Shown: piece after piece, positions 17,044-26,511 of the stretch
Numbering within the stretch: the first letter of the stretch is position 1
How the letters are laid out: every line of letters starts with the position of its first letter
Origin: Pseudorhodoferax soli
GTDB lineage: Bacteria; Pseudomonadota; Gammaproteobacteria; Burkholderiales; Burkholderiaceae_C
Assembly (NCBI RefSeq): GCF_003337555.1
Contig: NZ_QPJK01000001.1
Coordinates: 1,240,001 to 1,304,000, forward strand
Length of the DNA: 64,000 bases
Direction: 5' to 3'
Program-made: the position numbers and the translations under genes
The notes under the pieces: generated by a model
What the model was told of the DNA's origin: nothing
Databases searched by the model: none
What the model saw: the letters and a program-made list of their open reading frames with translations, nothing else

Positions 17044-18411
17044 CTACGGCGCCTGAAGGCGCTTGCCTGCCTCAGGTGTCCCTGGTCTAGCGCCCCCCTG
17101 CTGGAGCAGATGCCCTGGCACCGGACGCAATTGCCCGAGCACGTACTGGCGCAGCGCCTCGAGCAGGCAAACAACAACGTAGTACGTCTCAAAATAGGCC
17201 AAGCTCACTCCAGCGCCGCCTATGGTGAACGCAAAGCAGGACAGGGCCAGGGCGTCGGACATGTCCCGGGCCCACAGAAGATCTCTCCTGTGGGCTGTGA
17301 TCCGCCGAATCTGCAAGGCCGTGACAAAGGCATTGCCCATGATGGCCAGAAACAGCAACAGCCCCACGAATCCGTGATCTCCCAGTATCTCGAAATAGAT
17401 GCTATGCGCAGCGCGCGCGTGCGTCGACGGCATGGCTGATCCAAGCAGTCCCCCCAGCAAGCCATCGGACGGGCGCACGCCGAACCACAGTTCGGCAGAC
17501 TGCATGGCATGGAAGCCCGTGCCAAAAACTGGATTCTGCAATGCAAGCGCTGTCGCGACGTTCCAGGCTTCGACACGCCCCATGAATGACGCATCCTGGT
17601 CCGCGCTACCGATGGTCTCGATGCGCTGGAACCACGACTCTGGACTGAGTACGAGCACCAGGGCCACGCCCAGCATCACAAACAAGGCGGCCATGCCTTT
17701 ACGCCGCGAGGTCAGCATCAGCATGAATGCCAGCATTGCCATGGCCAGAAAAGCCCCGCGAGACCTCGAGCCAATGACCGCAAGCACGGTGGCCAGCAGA
17801 ACCCCGAGGAATCCCAGCCGTACCAACCGGACTTTCGAGTACTGGTACAGATAAAGCAGAATGGGCAAGGCCATCACGAGGGCAACACCAAAATGGTTGT
17901 TGTCGCTCATCTTGGTACCCGGCAAGCCGATGATTTTGTGACCGCCCGCGGTGACCAGTGTTTTCAGGCCCTCCGCCAAGCCGTGGAAACCCAGCCCCAG
18001 CGCGATGGCAATGAGCATCGCGTGCAAGCGCAGACGCGAGTTCACAAAGAAGAACATCACAAGGCAATATGTGATCGACTTCAGCAGATCTGTGTAAATC
18101 GAGAAATTGTTGCGGGCGCTGGCGTCCGCCAACACGGCGCTGACCGTGACATGGGCGACGAACAACAGGATCAGCGCGGAAGTCCTGTTGAGCCGAAACG
18201 GGCTCTTGTCGACGCTCTTGCCCACCACGAGCAACAGCAGAGTGACCAGCGCAAAAAACAGGTTGTATCGGAGCGACCCCATGAAACCCCACATGTAGTA
18301 GGGAACGGCAATCACAGAGGTCCAGCCCCAAACGAGGTAAGCCGCGAAGGCATTGGACAACGCGATGGGGACGATGACCATCATCATCCCCAACATCATG
18401 AGGTCACGCAT
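17044..18411 (-). CDS. O-antigen-ligase-like polymerase/ligase, exosortase A-associated
   Basis: 455 residues, ATG 18411. The protein is polytopic with about ten to twelve hydrophobic segments and a large periplasmic loop (about residues 270-380), containing VIGSRSRGAFLAMAML and, near the loop end, THARAAHSIYFEILGDHGF with the histidine typical of Wzy/WaaL proteins. The N-terminus (VPIALSNAFAAYLVWGW, YYMWGFM) matches what I know of the exosortase A O-ligase family (TIGR03097). In this locus it is the only Wzy/WaaL-type protein, so it may polymerise the repeat unit or attach glycan to protein. It is the last gene of the long leftward operon, its start overlapping a newly noted 59-residue gene by eight bases. 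Confidence 0.9.
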   Translation of the reverse strand: MRDLMMLGMMMVIVPIALSNAFAAYLVWGWTSVIAVPYYMWGFMGSLRYNLFFALVTLLLLVVGKSVDKSPFRLNRTSALILLFVAHVTVSAVLADASARNNFSIYTDLLKSITYCLVMFFFVNSRLRLHAMLIAIALGLGFHGLAEGLKTLVTAGGHKIIGLPGTKMSDNNHFGVALVMALPILLYLYQYSKVRLVRLGFLGVLLATVLAVIGSRSRGAFLAMAMLAFMLMLTSRRKGMAALFVMLGVALVLVLSPESWFQRIETIGSADQDASFMGRVEAWNVATALALQNPVFGTGFHAMQSAELWFGVRPSDGLLGGLLGSAMPSTHARAAHSIYFEILGDHGFVGLLLFLAIMGNAFVTALQIRRITAHRRDLLWARDMSDALALSCFAFTIGGAGVSLAYFETYYVVVCLLEALRQYVLGQLRPVPGHLLQQGGARPGTPEAGKRLQAP

Positions 18412-18583
18412 CGCTGGCGCCCCCGCGCGCTCGCAGACCGCGCTGAACGTCGTCCGTCTTGGCGTTCAAGTAGGACAGCACACCCAGATCACGCGCTTCT
18501 GCGGGCCTTCGGTCCGCGCGGCGAATGGCCAATATCAGGAGCACCAGGAAGGTCACATCCAGGGTGAACAGCGCGGCTTCCAT
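18404..18583 (-). CDS. Small 59-residue single-helix membrane protein, unannotated type
   Basis: ATG at 18583 is preceded by GGAGAG seven bases upstream, and the frame runs 59 codons to a TGA that overlaps the start of the O-ligase gene by eight bases. It begins 18 bases after the wecC stop, filling the only sizeable gap in this part of the operon. Residues about 5-20 (LFTLDVTFLVLLILAI) form one hydrophobic helix, followed by a basic RRADRR and a hydrophilic C-terminal tail; the topology would be N-out/C-in by the positive-inside rule. I do not recognise a family. Position, ribosome site and coupling to the ligase suggest a small partner or regulator of the ligase. No domain supports a more precise role. 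Confidence 0.68.
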   Translation of the reverse strand: MEAALFTLDVTFLVLLILAIRRADRRPAEARDLGVLSYLNAKTDDVQRGLRARGGASDA

Positions 18584-18601
18584 GTGGGTACTCTCCGTCC
18601 C

Positions 18602-19822
18602 TCAGCGCCAGATCCCGCGTGTATCGATCACGATCTTGTCCTTGATCGCCTCCCTGTCGATGGCCTTGAACTCCTCGTGATCGACCAGCAGCAGCAGGAT
18701 GTCAGCGTTCTTCATCACGTGCTTGAGGTCGTGCAGCGGAATGTCGATCTTGTCGGCCGCGACATTCGGGTCGCACGCCAGCACCTGGCCCACGTTCTCT
18801 GCGATCAGGTCGCGCACGATGTCCAGCGAGGGCGACTCGCGCAGGTCGTCGATGTTGGCCTTGAAGGTCAATCCCAGGCAGCCGATCACGGGCGACTTGA
18901 AACGCTCGGCCTTGGCCTTCACGCGTTCGATGACCCACTGCGGCTTGGCGTCGTTGACCTCGCGCGCGGTCTTGATCAGGCGCGACTGCACAGGCGCGCT
19001 GGACACGATGAACCAGGGGTCGACTGCGATGCAATGGCCGCCTACACCGGGGCCCGGCTGCAGGATGTTCACGCGCGGGTGGCGATTGGCCAGCGCGATG
19101 GTCTCCCAGACGTTCACGCCCAGGTGATCGCACACCAGCGAGAGTTCATTGGCGAAAGCGATGTTCACGTCACGGAACGAGTTCTCGACGAGCTTGGACA
19201 ACTCGGCCGTGCGGCTGTCGGTTTCTAGAATGGCACCGTTGCAGAACGTCTTGTAGAGCTCGCGGGCCTTGGCCACGGCCGCCTTGCTGGTGCCACCGAT
19301 GATGCGGTCGTTGTCGACCAGCTCGCGCAGGATGTGGCCCGGCAGCACGCGCTCGGGGCAGTGCGCGGCGTGCACCTTGCCCTGCAGTTCGGGACGCGCC
19401 TCGACAATGGTCTTCTCGATGAACTCGGTCGTGCCCACCGGCGAGGTGGACTCGAGGATCACGAGGTTGCCTTCGCGCAGGAAGGGCGTGATGGCCTTGG
19501 TCGCGGCTTCCACGTACGAGAGGTCCGGCGCCTTGGGATTGCCGCCTTCCTCCTTGAACGGCGTGGGGACGGCGATGATGAAGGTGTCGCCCTCTTCCGG
19601 CGTCAGCGAGGCCTTGAGGTTGCCGCTGTTGACGGCCGAACGCACCAGCACGTCCAGGTCGGGTTCGATGATGTGGATGCGGCCGGAGTTGATGGTATCT
19701 ACGGCGCCCTTGTTGACGTCCACGCCCAGTACGCTGTGGCCCTTGGTGGCCAGCATGGAGGCGGTGGGCAGGCCGATGTAACCCAGGCCCATGACGATGA
19801 TCTTTTGCAGTACGTGGGCCAT
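18602..19822 (-). CDS. wecC: UDP-N-acetyl-D-mannosamine dehydrogenase
   Basis: 406 residues. NAD-binding motif IIVMGLGYIGLPTASMLATKG near the N-terminus, then PTPFKEEGGNPKAPDLSYV, the ESTSPVGTTE loop, and the catalytic-cysteine motif GVGGHCIAVDPWF, followed by the C-terminal UDP-binding domain with LGLTFKANIDDLRESPS. It oxidises UDP-ManNAc at C6 twice to give UDP-ManNAcA. The start overlaps the wecB stop by one base (TGATG), and the pair makes UDP-ManNAcA from UDP-GlcNAc. Their presence implies a mannosaminuronic acid or a derivative in the exopolysaccharide. The family includes close relatives acting on UDP-GlcNAc (WbpA/Tuv-like), so substrate is strongly suggested by the wecB neighbour but not proven. 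Confidence 0.92.
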   Translation of the reverse strand: MAHVLQKIIVMGLGYIGLPTASMLATKGHSVLGVDVNKGAVDTINSGRIHIIEPDLDVLVRSAVNSGNLKASLTPEEGDTFIIAVPTPFKEEGGNPKAPDLSYVEAATKAITPFLREGNLVILESTSPVGTTEFIEKTIVEARPELQGKVHAAHCPERVLPGHILRELVDNDRIIGGTSKAAVAKARELYKTFCNGAILETDSRTAELSKLVENSFRDVNIAFANELSLVCDHLGVNVWETIALANRHPRVNILQPGPGVGGHCIAVDPWFIVSSAPVQSRLIKTAREVNDAKPQWVIERVKAKAERFKSPVIGCLGLTFKANIDDLRESPSLDIVRDLIAENVGQVLACDPNVAADKIDIPLHDLKHVMKNADILLLLVDHEEFKAIDREAIKDKIVIDTRGIWR

Positions 19823-20961
19823 CAGCGGCTCTCTTTCCAGGACAGGACAGCTTCAAGGATGCGGCCGACGGCCTGGCCGTCGCCGTAGGGATTGTGGGCC
19901 CGCGACATGCGTGTGTAGGCCTCGGCATCGTTCAAAAGGTGCAGGGTCTCGCGCACGATGGCCTCGCGCGAGGTGCCCACCAGTCGCACAGTTCCGGCCT
20001 GCACGGCTTCCGGTCGCTCGGTGATGTCGCGCATGACGAGGACCGGCTTGCCCAGCGAAGGCGCTTCCTCCTGCACCCCACCGGAGTCGGTGATGATGAG
20101 GTAGGCACGGTCCATCAGGTGCACGAAGGGCAGGTAGTCGACCGGCTCGATCAGGTGCACGTTGGACAGGCCACGCGTGGCCAGGATCTCCTGGACCGGC
20201 TTGCGCACATTGGGGTTCATGTGCACCGGGTAGAGGACTTCCACGTCTGGTTGGCCGGCCGCGATGTCGGCCAGCGCGTGGCAGATGTTCTCGAAGCCTT
20301 CGCCAAAGTTCTCGCGGCGGTGGCCGGTCACCAGGATCAGCCGGCGCGAGGGGTCGAGGAAGCTGAAGCGTTCATGCATCTGCTGCTTGAGAGGCGCGTC
20401 GGTGCGCAGCTTGTCCACCACGGTCAGCAATGCGTCCACGACCGTGTTGCCTGTCACGACGATGTTCGCGGGCGCCACGCCCTCGCGCAGCAGGTTGTCG
20501 CGCGACATGGCGGTCGGGGCGAAGTGCAGGTCGGCCACCGCCCCCGTCACCTTGCGGTTGACCTCCTCCGGGAAGGGCGCGTACTTGTTGCCTGTGCGCA
20601 AGCCCGCCTCCACATGGCCGACCGCAGCACGGGCGTAGTAGGCGGCCAGGCTCGTCGCCAGCGTGGTGGTGGTGTCCCCGTGCACGAGCACGAGGTCGGG
20701 CTTCTCGGCCGCCAGCACGCTCTTCAGACCGGCCAGGATGTTGCCTGTCACGTCGTATAGGTCCTGGTTGGGCTTCATGACGTTCAGGTCGTGCTGCGGC
20801 ACGATTTCGAACAGCCGCAGCACCTGATCGAGCATCTCTCGGTGCTGGGCGGTCACGCAGACGACGGTCTCCAGCCGGTCGGCAGCAGCTTGGAAGCCCT
20901 TGACCACGGGTGCCATCTTGATGGCCTCCGGGCGGGTTCCGAACACGATCAAGACCTTCAT
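19822..20961 (-). CDS. wecB: UDP-N-acetylglucosamine 2-epimerase (non-hydrolysing)
   Basis: 379 residues, starting [20 protein letters not shown], the classic N-terminus of the family. Further motifs are [62 protein letters not shown] and the [19 protein letters not shown] stretch of the UDP-binding site. It converts UDP-GlcNAc to UDP-ManNAc, the substrate of the adjacent dehydrogenase. Its start overlaps the preceding glycosyltransferase stop by four bases, and its stop overlaps the wecC start by one, so all three are coupled. Length and motifs are standard for the family. Confidence 0.95.
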   Translation of the reverse strand: MKVLIVFGTRPEAIKMAPVVKGFQAAADRLETVVCVTAQHREMLDQVLRLFEIVPQHDLNVMKPNQDLYDVTGNILAGLKSVLAAEKPDLVLVHGDTTTTLATSLAAYYARAAVGHVEAGLRTGNKYAPFPEEVNRKVTGAVADLHFAPTAMSRDNLLREGVAPANIVVTGNTVVDALLTVVDKLRTDAPLKQQMHERFSFLDPSRRLILVTGHRRENFGEGFENICHALADIAAGQPDVEVLYPVHMNPNVRKPVQEILATRGLSNVHLIEPVDYLPFVHLMDRAYLIITDSGGVQEEAPSLGKPVLVMRDITERPEAVQAGTVRLVGTSREAIVRETLHLLNDAEAYTRMSRAHNPYGDGQAVGRILEAVLSWKESR

Positions 20962-22175
20962 CGACCACCCTTCCGTGTGAGCCGCTCGAACGGCTCTCTG
21001 TAGTTGGCAACGCTGTTGCGCCAGTTGCGCACCTGTTCGACATGGCGGCGCCCCTCCGCCCTGAACGCGGGCCAGCGCTCGCGCTGTTGCAGCAGGCCCA
21101 ACACGGCCGCCGCCAGCGCCTGCGCATCATCGGCCTTGAACAGCATGCCGGTGCGGCCATGCTCCACCAACTCCTTGTGCCCGCCGACGTCGGAGGCGAC
21201 GAACAGTCGCCCCTGCGCCATGGCCTCTAGCGGCTTGAGCGGCGTCACGAGTTCGGTCAAGCGCATGGAATGCCGCGGATACGCCAGCACATCGATGAGG
21301 TCGTAGTAGCGGCTGACGTCCTTGTGCGGAACCCGCCCCGTGAACAGGATGCGGTCTGCCAGACCCAGCTGCGCGGCCTGGGCGCGCAAATTATCGTCTT
21401 GCGGTCCGCCTCCCACGAGCAGCATGCGCAGCGCGGGCTCCTTGTCGAGCAGCCGCGGCATGGCAGCGACCAGCAGGTCCAGCCCCTCGTAGGCATAGAA
21501 CGATCCGATGAAGCCGACCACCGGCGCCCCCGGCACAAGGCCCAGGCGTTGCTGCAGCGCCGCGTCCGGCGGGCTGGAGAGCTGGAACGACTCCACGTCC
21601 ACGGCATTGGGTACCACGCCGACCTTGGCGCTGGGAATGCCACGCGCCACGATGTCGGCGCGCAGCCCTTCGCAAATCGTGAAAACATGGTCGGCCTGGC
21701 GCACGGCGCGGGTTTCCAGCGCACGCGTGAGCCGGTAGCGCAGGCTGCCCTCGCGCGTGGTGCCGTGGTCGACGGAAGCATCTTCCCAGAAGGCGCGGAT
21801 CTCGTAGGTGACCGGTATGCCGCGCCGCCGCCCCACCCTGAGCGCCGGCAGCACGTTGAGCACGGGCGAATGGGCATGGATCAGGTCGGGCCGGACTTCC
21901 TGGGCCACCTCGTCGATGCGCGTCTCGAGTTGGTGCATCAGCGCCCATTCGCGGGCCACCGGGAAGCGGTCCAGGACCGAAGGCTGCGGCGGCGTGCGAA
22001 AGAACGAAAAGCCCTCGGACTCCTCCACGGCGTGCACATCACCCTCCTGCTTGGGCGACGTCAGGTGGAAAGTGTCCCAGCCCAGCGCGCGTTGCTCGCG
22101 CAGCAGCGCTGCCGAGCGGAAGGTGTAGCCGCTGTGCAGCGGCAGTGAGTGGTCGAAGATGTGCAGGATGCGCAT
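20958..22175 (-). CDS. Glycosyltransferase, exosortase A-associated (GT4)
   Basis: 405 residues. The N-terminus [20 protein letters not shown] and following [20 protein letters not shown] is the mark of a glycosyltransferase subgroup I know from exosortase A loci (TIGR04063). The C-terminal Glycos_transf_1 domain shows [39 protein letters not shown] and the donor region [20 protein letters not shown]. It would transfer one sugar to the lipid-linked intermediate in the cytoplasm. It lies nine bases after the next upstream GT gene and overlaps wecB downstream, so it could be the enzyme that uses the ManNAcA donor made by the wecB-wecC products; that link is inference from position only. Confidence 0.9.
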   Translation of the reverse strand: MRILHIFDHSLPLHSGYTFRSAALLREQRALGWDTFHLTSPKQEGDVHAVEESEGFSFFRTPPQPSVLDRFPVAREWALMHQLETRIDEVAQEVRPDLIHAHSPVLNVLPALRVGRRRGIPVTYEIRAFWEDASVDHGTTREGSLRYRLTRALETRAVRQADHVFTICEGLRADIVARGIPSAKVGVVPNAVDVESFQLSSPPDAALQQRLGLVPGAPVVGFIGSFYAYEGLDLLVAAMPRLLDKEPALRMLLVGGGPQDDNLRAQAAQLGLADRILFTGRVPHKDVSRYYDLIDVLAYPRHSMRLTELVTPLKPLEAMAQGRLFVASDVGGHKELVEHGRTGMLFKADDAQALAAAVLGLLQQRERWPAFRAEGRRHVEQVRNWRNSVANYREPFERLTRKGGR

Positions 22176-22184
22176 GGAGAAAAC

Positions 22185-23330
22185 TCAGGCAGCAGCGCCC
22201 GAGAACAAGGTGTCGTAACGCTGCACCATGGCCAACAGGCCGTAGCACGCCCGCGCCTGGTTGCGCGCCGCCTGCCCGTGGCGCTGCGCCCGTTCGGCAT
22301 CGTCGGCATAGGCGGCCAGGGCCTCGGCCATGGCCGCATCGTCCTCGGAGGGCACCAGGGTGCCGGTTTGACCATCCGCCACGACATCGGGGTTGCCACC
22401 GACTGCGGTGGCGACGATGGGCAGGCCACACGCCATGGCTTCCTGAAGCGTGCACGACGTGCCTTCGATGAGCGAAGGCAGCACGAAGCAATCCAGCATG
22501 CGCAGGACGTCGGGCACGTCGCTGCGGGCGCCGGCCAGCCAAGCCAGTTCACTCAGGCCGGCACGGGACAGGATCGCATTGATCTCGGCAGCCAGCGGCC
22601 CGTCACCGACAAACACCAGGCGGGCACGGTCGGCAAGGTCCGGACGCGCCTGCAGCAATGCCACGAAAGCACGGGCCAGGGCCGGCTGATTCTTGACGGT
22701 TTGGAGCCGGCCGACAGTGCCGATCAGCCAATGCCTCCCAGGTTCGAACGGACAGCCTGCTACAGCCGGCGCCGGGGCCCCCGCCGGCGCGAAACGCTCC
22801 GTGTCCACGCCGTTGGCGATCAGTGAGCGGCGCCTTTCCGGCACGCCAATGGCGAGCGCCAAGTAATCGTCCAGGTCCCGCGACACGCTGACGTAGTGGG
22901 ACACGAACGGGCGGTAACCACGCCGCAGCCGCTGGTAGCGAACGCTCCGGCCGTTGGGGTCGTATGCGTCCCAGCCATGCTCGGCATGCACACGCAAGGG
23001 CACGCGCGCCAGCCAGCCCAGCGGCACGATCTCCAGCGCCGCCAGATTGCATGTGTGCAGCACCTGCGGCCGCAGTTGGCGCAGCAGCGAGTGGATGCGC
23101 CGGTAGAGCGGGATCGCATGACCGACCGGCTTATCCAGCGCGATGAACTCCACGTCCGGCCGCTCCACGCGCTGGCGGAAGTCATCGATGGTGGTCAGCG
23201 ACACCACGGTATGGCGGTAGCGCTCTGCGGGCAGGCGGTTGATCAACTGCACGATCACGTTCTCCAGCCCCCCGATACCGAAGCGGTAGACGAAATGCAC
23301 GATGTGCAGCGGTGCGCGTTCAGCCGGCAT
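22185..23330 (-). CDS. Glycosyltransferase, exosortase A-associated (EpsH1 system type)
   Basis: 381 residues from ATG 23330; the frame is open to 23489 but the extra part lies inside the preceding glycosyltransferase gene, with which it overlaps by 11 bases. It begins APLHIVHFVYRFGIGGLEN, the signature of the PEP-CTERM-linked sugar transferase subgroup (TIGR03088 in my memory). The middle has LHTCNLAALEIVPLGWL and VHAEHGWDAYDPNG; the C-terminal domain has IGTVGRLQTVKNQPALARAF and the motif LIEGTSCTLQEAMACGLPIV. Predicted cytoplasmic, acting on the undecaprenyl-linked repeat unit. The donor sugar is not evident. Confidence 0.9.
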   Translation of the reverse strand: MPAERAPLHIVHFVYRFGIGGLENVIVQLINRLPAERYRHTVVSLTTIDDFRQRVERPDVEFIALDKPVGHAIPLYRRIHSLLRQLRPQVLHTCNLAALEIVPLGWLARVPLRVHAEHGWDAYDPNGRSVRYQRLRRGYRPFVSHYVSVSRDLDDYLALAIGVPERRRSLIANGVDTERFAPAGAPAPAVAGCPFEPGRHWLIGTVGRLQTVKNQPALARAFVALLQARPDLADRARLVFVGDGPLAAEINAILSRAGLSELAWLAGARSDVPDVLRMLDCFVLPSLIEGTSCTLQEAMACGLPIVATAVGGNPDVVADGQTGTLVPSEDDAAMAEALAAYADDAERAQRHGQAARNQARACYGLLAMVQRYDTLFSGAAA

Positions 23331-24561
23331 GGGCCTCCACCCTTTGCGCGGCCAGAATTTGCCGAAACAACTGCAGTTGTCCCTGGGTGGTCGCGTCCCA
23401 GGAGAAGGTCTCCGCATGGCGGCGCGTGTCGGCACGGTCCGGCAGCTGGGTGAACAGGCGGTTCCAGGCTGCGACCAGGCCAGCGCCACTGCGCTCGGGC
23501 ATCAACACGCCAGCGGCTGGTTGGCTGACGACCTCGGGCGTGCCCCAGATGTCGGTGGCAATCACGGGCGTGCCGCAGGCCATGGCCTCCAGCAGCACGT
23601 TGGCCCAGCCTTCGCGGCTGGAGCACAGGGCCAAGGCGTCCGCGGCGCTGTACCACCACTTGAGTTCGGTCTGCGGCACCACACCGGCAAAGTGCACGCG
23701 CTCACGCACGCCCAGGCGCTCGGCCTGCCGCAGCAGCGCCGCCCGGTCCGGGCCCTCGCCGGCCAGCACCAGACGCACATCGGCCGGCAGCGCCGGCAGG
23801 GCGTCGATGGCCAGGTACTGCCCCTTGCGTTCGATCAGGTGGCCGACGCACAGCAGCATGCGCCCCTCGGCCGGCAGTTGCAGGCGCGCGCGCGCGGCGG
23901 CGCGCGGCTCGGGTACGAAACGCTGCAGGTCCACGCCGTTGCGCAGGGTGTGCAACTTGCGTGCATCACCGCCGAGTTCCTGCAGACGGTCCATCAAGGC
24001 CTGGCAAACGCCGATAGACGCGCTGGCTGCCCGCTCCGTCGACTGGATCAGGCGGCGCGGCACGGCGTAGTCAGGGATGAGGTTCAGGTCGGTTCCGCGG
24101 GCCGTGACGACGAAGGGCTTGCCCAGCCAGCGCGCCAGCAGGCTGGCCGCGACGCCGTCGGGGTAGTAGTAGTGCGCGTCGATCAGGTCGAAGCCGAAGC
24201 CTTCGCGCTGCAGGCGGCGGATGGTCTTCAACGCGCCCAGCGCCATGGCGAACGGCGCAGTGCTCATGCCGACCTTGGGAAGCAGCACATAGCGCGGGTG
24301 GTGTACTTCCAGCCCGTTGCGCTGCTCAATGCGTGGCGTCGCCGCGAACTTCGCGTACTCGCCGAAGCGCTGGCCCTGCAACGGAAACCAGGGAACGGGC
24401 GCGACCACACGGGCCTCTACCGCACCGGTCTTGAGCAGTTCGCGCAGGCGCGTCTCGACGAAGATTCCATGGATCGGGCGTGCCGTGCTGGGAAATAGGC
24501 TGGAAAACAGCAGGATGCGCAGCGGCGCCTGCTCGGCGACCGCGGACGGGGGAGTGCTCAA
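23320..24561 (-). CDS. Glycosyltransferase, GT4 type
   Basis: 413 residues. No ATG fits; the most natural start is TTG 24561, which overlaps the amidotransferase stop by four bases (TTGA). The frame continues upstream only through the amidotransferase gene. The N-terminal domain reads LRILLFSSLFPSTARPIHG, IFVETRLREL and FDLIDAHYYYPDGVAASLLA; the C-terminal domain reads LLCVGHLIERKGQYLAIDAL, then LVLAGEGPDRAALLRQA and EGWANVLLEAMACGTPVIAT. This is a standard retaining GT-B glycosyltransferase of the kind found in exosortase A loci. Coupling on both sides places it firmly in the operon. Sugar specificity unknown. Confidence 0.88.
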   Translation of the reverse strand: MSTPPSAVAEQAPLRILLFSSLFPSTARPIHGIFVETRLRELLKTGAVEARVVAPVPWFPLQGQRFGEYAKFAATPRIEQRNGLEVHHPRYVLLPKVGMSTAPFAMALGALKTIRRLQREGFGFDLIDAHYYYPDGVAASLLARWLGKPFVVTARGTDLNLIPDYAVPRRLIQSTERAASASIGVCQALMDRLQELGGDARKLHTLRNGVDLQRFVPEPRAAARARLQLPAEGRMLLCVGHLIERKGQYLAIDALPALPADVRLVLAGEGPDRAALLRQAERLGVRERVHFAGVVPQTELKWWYSAADALALCSSREGWANVLLEAMACGTPVIATDIWGTPEVVSQPAAGVLMPERSGAGLVAAWNRLFTQLPDRADTRRHAETFSWDATTQGQLQLFRQILAAQRVEAHAG

Positions 24562-26495
24562 GCTGCCACCCCGATCGCAGCGGCCTGCTCGGCCATAGGA
24601 GGCCGCTCTTGTTGCCGCAGAAAGGCCTCGAACATCAGCAGCGTCCACAGCGGTGCCGAGAAGTCGCGCTGGCCGCTCTGGTGCTGGCGCACCATGCTGC
24701 GCAGCTGGTCGGGGTCGAAATAGCCCGCGTCCGCCATGCGCGGACCCAGCAGCGCCTCGCGCGTGCGCTCGGCCAATGGGCCGCGCAGCCAGCTCGCCAG
24801 CGGCACCGAGAAGCCCATCTTGGGCCGGTAGAGCACATCGGCCGGCAGGCGCGGCTCGAACGCCTTCTTGAGCAGGTACTTGCCTTCCTGCCCCTGGATC
24901 TTCAGCGCGCTGGGCAGCGTCGCCAGCCACTCGATCAGCTGGTGGTCCATGAGCGGCTCGCGCACCTCCAGCGAATGTGCCATGCCGGCGCGGTCGACCT
25001 TGGTGTTGATGTCACCGACCAGCCAGGTCTTGTAGTCCAGGTACTGGACCAGGGCCAGCGGGTCGTCGGTGCCGGCACGTTCGGCGTGCGTGCGGAACAT
25101 GTCCAGCGCGCTGTAACCGCCCAGCTGGCGCTTGAAGCCGGCCGAGTACAGGCGCTCGCGCTCGTCCGCACGCAGCACCGACACGCTGTGCAGGTAGGCC
25201 TGGGCCGAATCGAAGGCCAGCGCCTGGAAGGTGGTCTTGGCACGCAGCACGCGCGGGGCCCAGTCGGCCTTGGGATAGATCTTCCCCAACGCGCCGAACA
25301 CGGGCCGGCGCAGGCCCAGCGGCAGTGCGCGCCGGGCCTTTTCTTCGGCCAGGTGCAGGCGGTAACGCCGGTAGCCACCGAAGCTTTCGTCACCGCCATC
25401 GCCGGACAGCGCCACCGTGACGTGCTTGCGCGCCATCTGGCACACCCGGTAGGTTGGCACGGCAGAACTGTCTGCGAAAGGCTCGTCGTAAAGCCAGGCC
25501 AACGTGTCGATCAGGTCGAAGTCGTCGCTGCCGACGATGTCCAGGCTGTGGTCCGTCCGGTAGCGGTCGGCCACCATCTGGGCGAACTGCGATTCGTTGA
25601 AGCGCGGATCGTCGAACCCGATGGCGCAGGTCTTGATTCGGCTGCCGTCCACCTGGGCCATGGACGCCACCACGGCGCTGGAATCCACGCCGCCGGACAG
25701 GAAGGCGCCCAGGGGCACGTCCGACACCAGGCGCAGCCGAACCGACTCGTCGATGCGCTGCAGCAGCTCGGCCTGTGCGTCCTGCAGGCTGATCGGGTTG
25801 TCCAGCGTGAAGCGCACGTCCCAGTAGGCCTGCGGCGCGGGAATGCGCTCCATGCCGCGGCGCAGCAGCAGCTTGTGGCCGGGCGGCAGCTTGAACGCCC
25901 CCTCGTAGATGCAGCGCGGATCGGCCACGTAGCCCACCGCAAAGTACTCTTCGACGGCGAGCGGATCGATTTTGCGGGCGAACGCTGGATGGGCGGTGAT
26001 CACCTTCAGTTCGGAGCCGAACACGAAGCTGCCGTCGGGCAGCAGCGCGTAGTGCATGGGCTTGACGCCCATGCGGTCGCGCGCGAGGAATAGCACCTGC
26101 TGGTTGCGGTCCCACAGTCCGAAAGCGAACATGCCGCGCAGCCGGTGCAGGCAGTCCTCGCCCCAGGCCTCCCAAGCGTGCACGATGACCTCGGTGTCGC
26201 TGCGTGTCTTGAAGACATGGCCCAGCGCCTTGAGCTCGGTGGTCAGCTCGCGGTAGTTGTAGATCTCGCCATTGAAGACGATGACGACCGAACCGTCTTC
26301 GTTGAACTGCGGCTGGATGCCGGTCGCCAGATCGATCACCGAGAGCCGGCGGTGGCCCATGGCCAGCCCCGGCTCCAAATGCAGGTCAGCCTCGTCCGGG
26401 CCCCGGTGGGCCTGGATGTCGTTGATGGCCGACATCAATGCGGGGGAAAACGCACGTTTGCCGCGCAGGTCGAACAGGCCCGAGATTCCGCACAT
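24558..26495 (-). CDS. Asparagine-synthetase-like amidotransferase, exosortase A-associated
   Basis: 645 residues from ATG 26495; the frame is open much further upstream but inside the exosortase gene. It starts MCGISGLFDL, giving after methionine removal the N-terminal nucleophile Cys of a class II glutamine amidotransferase; HRGPDEADLH, VFNGEIYNY and SDTEVIVHAWEAWG follow. The synthetase domain has the ATP-binding loop FLSGGVDSSAVVASMA and LSGDGGDESFGGY. It resembles the XrtA amidotransferase (TIGR03108 in my memory) rather than true AsnB. The likely job is amidation of a carboxyl group on a sugar acid, and the wecC product supplies a uronic acid nearby; that pairing is inference. It begins 16 bases after the exosortase stop. 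Confidence 0.92.
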   Translation of the reverse strand: MCGISGLFDLRGKRAFSPALMSAINDIQAHRGPDEADLHLEPGLAMGHRRLSVIDLATGIQPQFNEDGSVVIVFNGEIYNYRELTTELKALGHVFKTRSDTEVIVHAWEAWGEDCLHRLRGMFAFGLWDRNQQVLFLARDRMGVKPMHYALLPDGSFVFGSELKVITAHPAFARKIDPLAVEEYFAVGYVADPRCIYEGAFKLPPGHKLLLRRGMERIPAPQAYWDVRFTLDNPISLQDAQAELLQRIDESVRLRLVSDVPLGAFLSGGVDSSAVVASMAQVDGSRIKTCAIGFDDPRFNESQFAQMVADRYRTDHSLDIVGSDDFDLIDTLAWLYDEPFADSSAVPTYRVCQMARKHVTVALSGDGGDESFGGYRRYRLHLAEEKARRALPLGLRRPVFGALGKIYPKADWAPRVLRAKTTFQALAFDSAQAYLHSVSVLRADERERLYSAGFKRQLGGYSALDMFRTHAERAGTDDPLALVQYLDYKTWLVGDINTKVDRAGMAHSLEVREPLMDHQLIEWLATLPSALKIQGQEGKYLLKKAFEPRLPADVLYRPKMGFSVPLASWLRGPLAERTREALLGPRMADAGYFDPDQLRSMVRQHQSGQRDFSAPLWTLLMFEAFLRQQERPPMAEQAAAIGVAA

Positions 26496-26511
26496 GCTGC
26501 TGCTCCTTGCC

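Noticed and set aside
17028-17063. GGCGCC repeats between the deacetylase-GT fusion and the O-ligase as a bidirectional terminator
   Set aside because: GGCGCC-TGAA-GGCGCT can fold, but it lies in the ligase coding end and has no T tract; GGCGCC is common in this DNA.
24480-26093. Plus-strand open frame opposite the amidotransferase gene
   Set aside because: Shadow of a clear gene; no ribosome site or domain.
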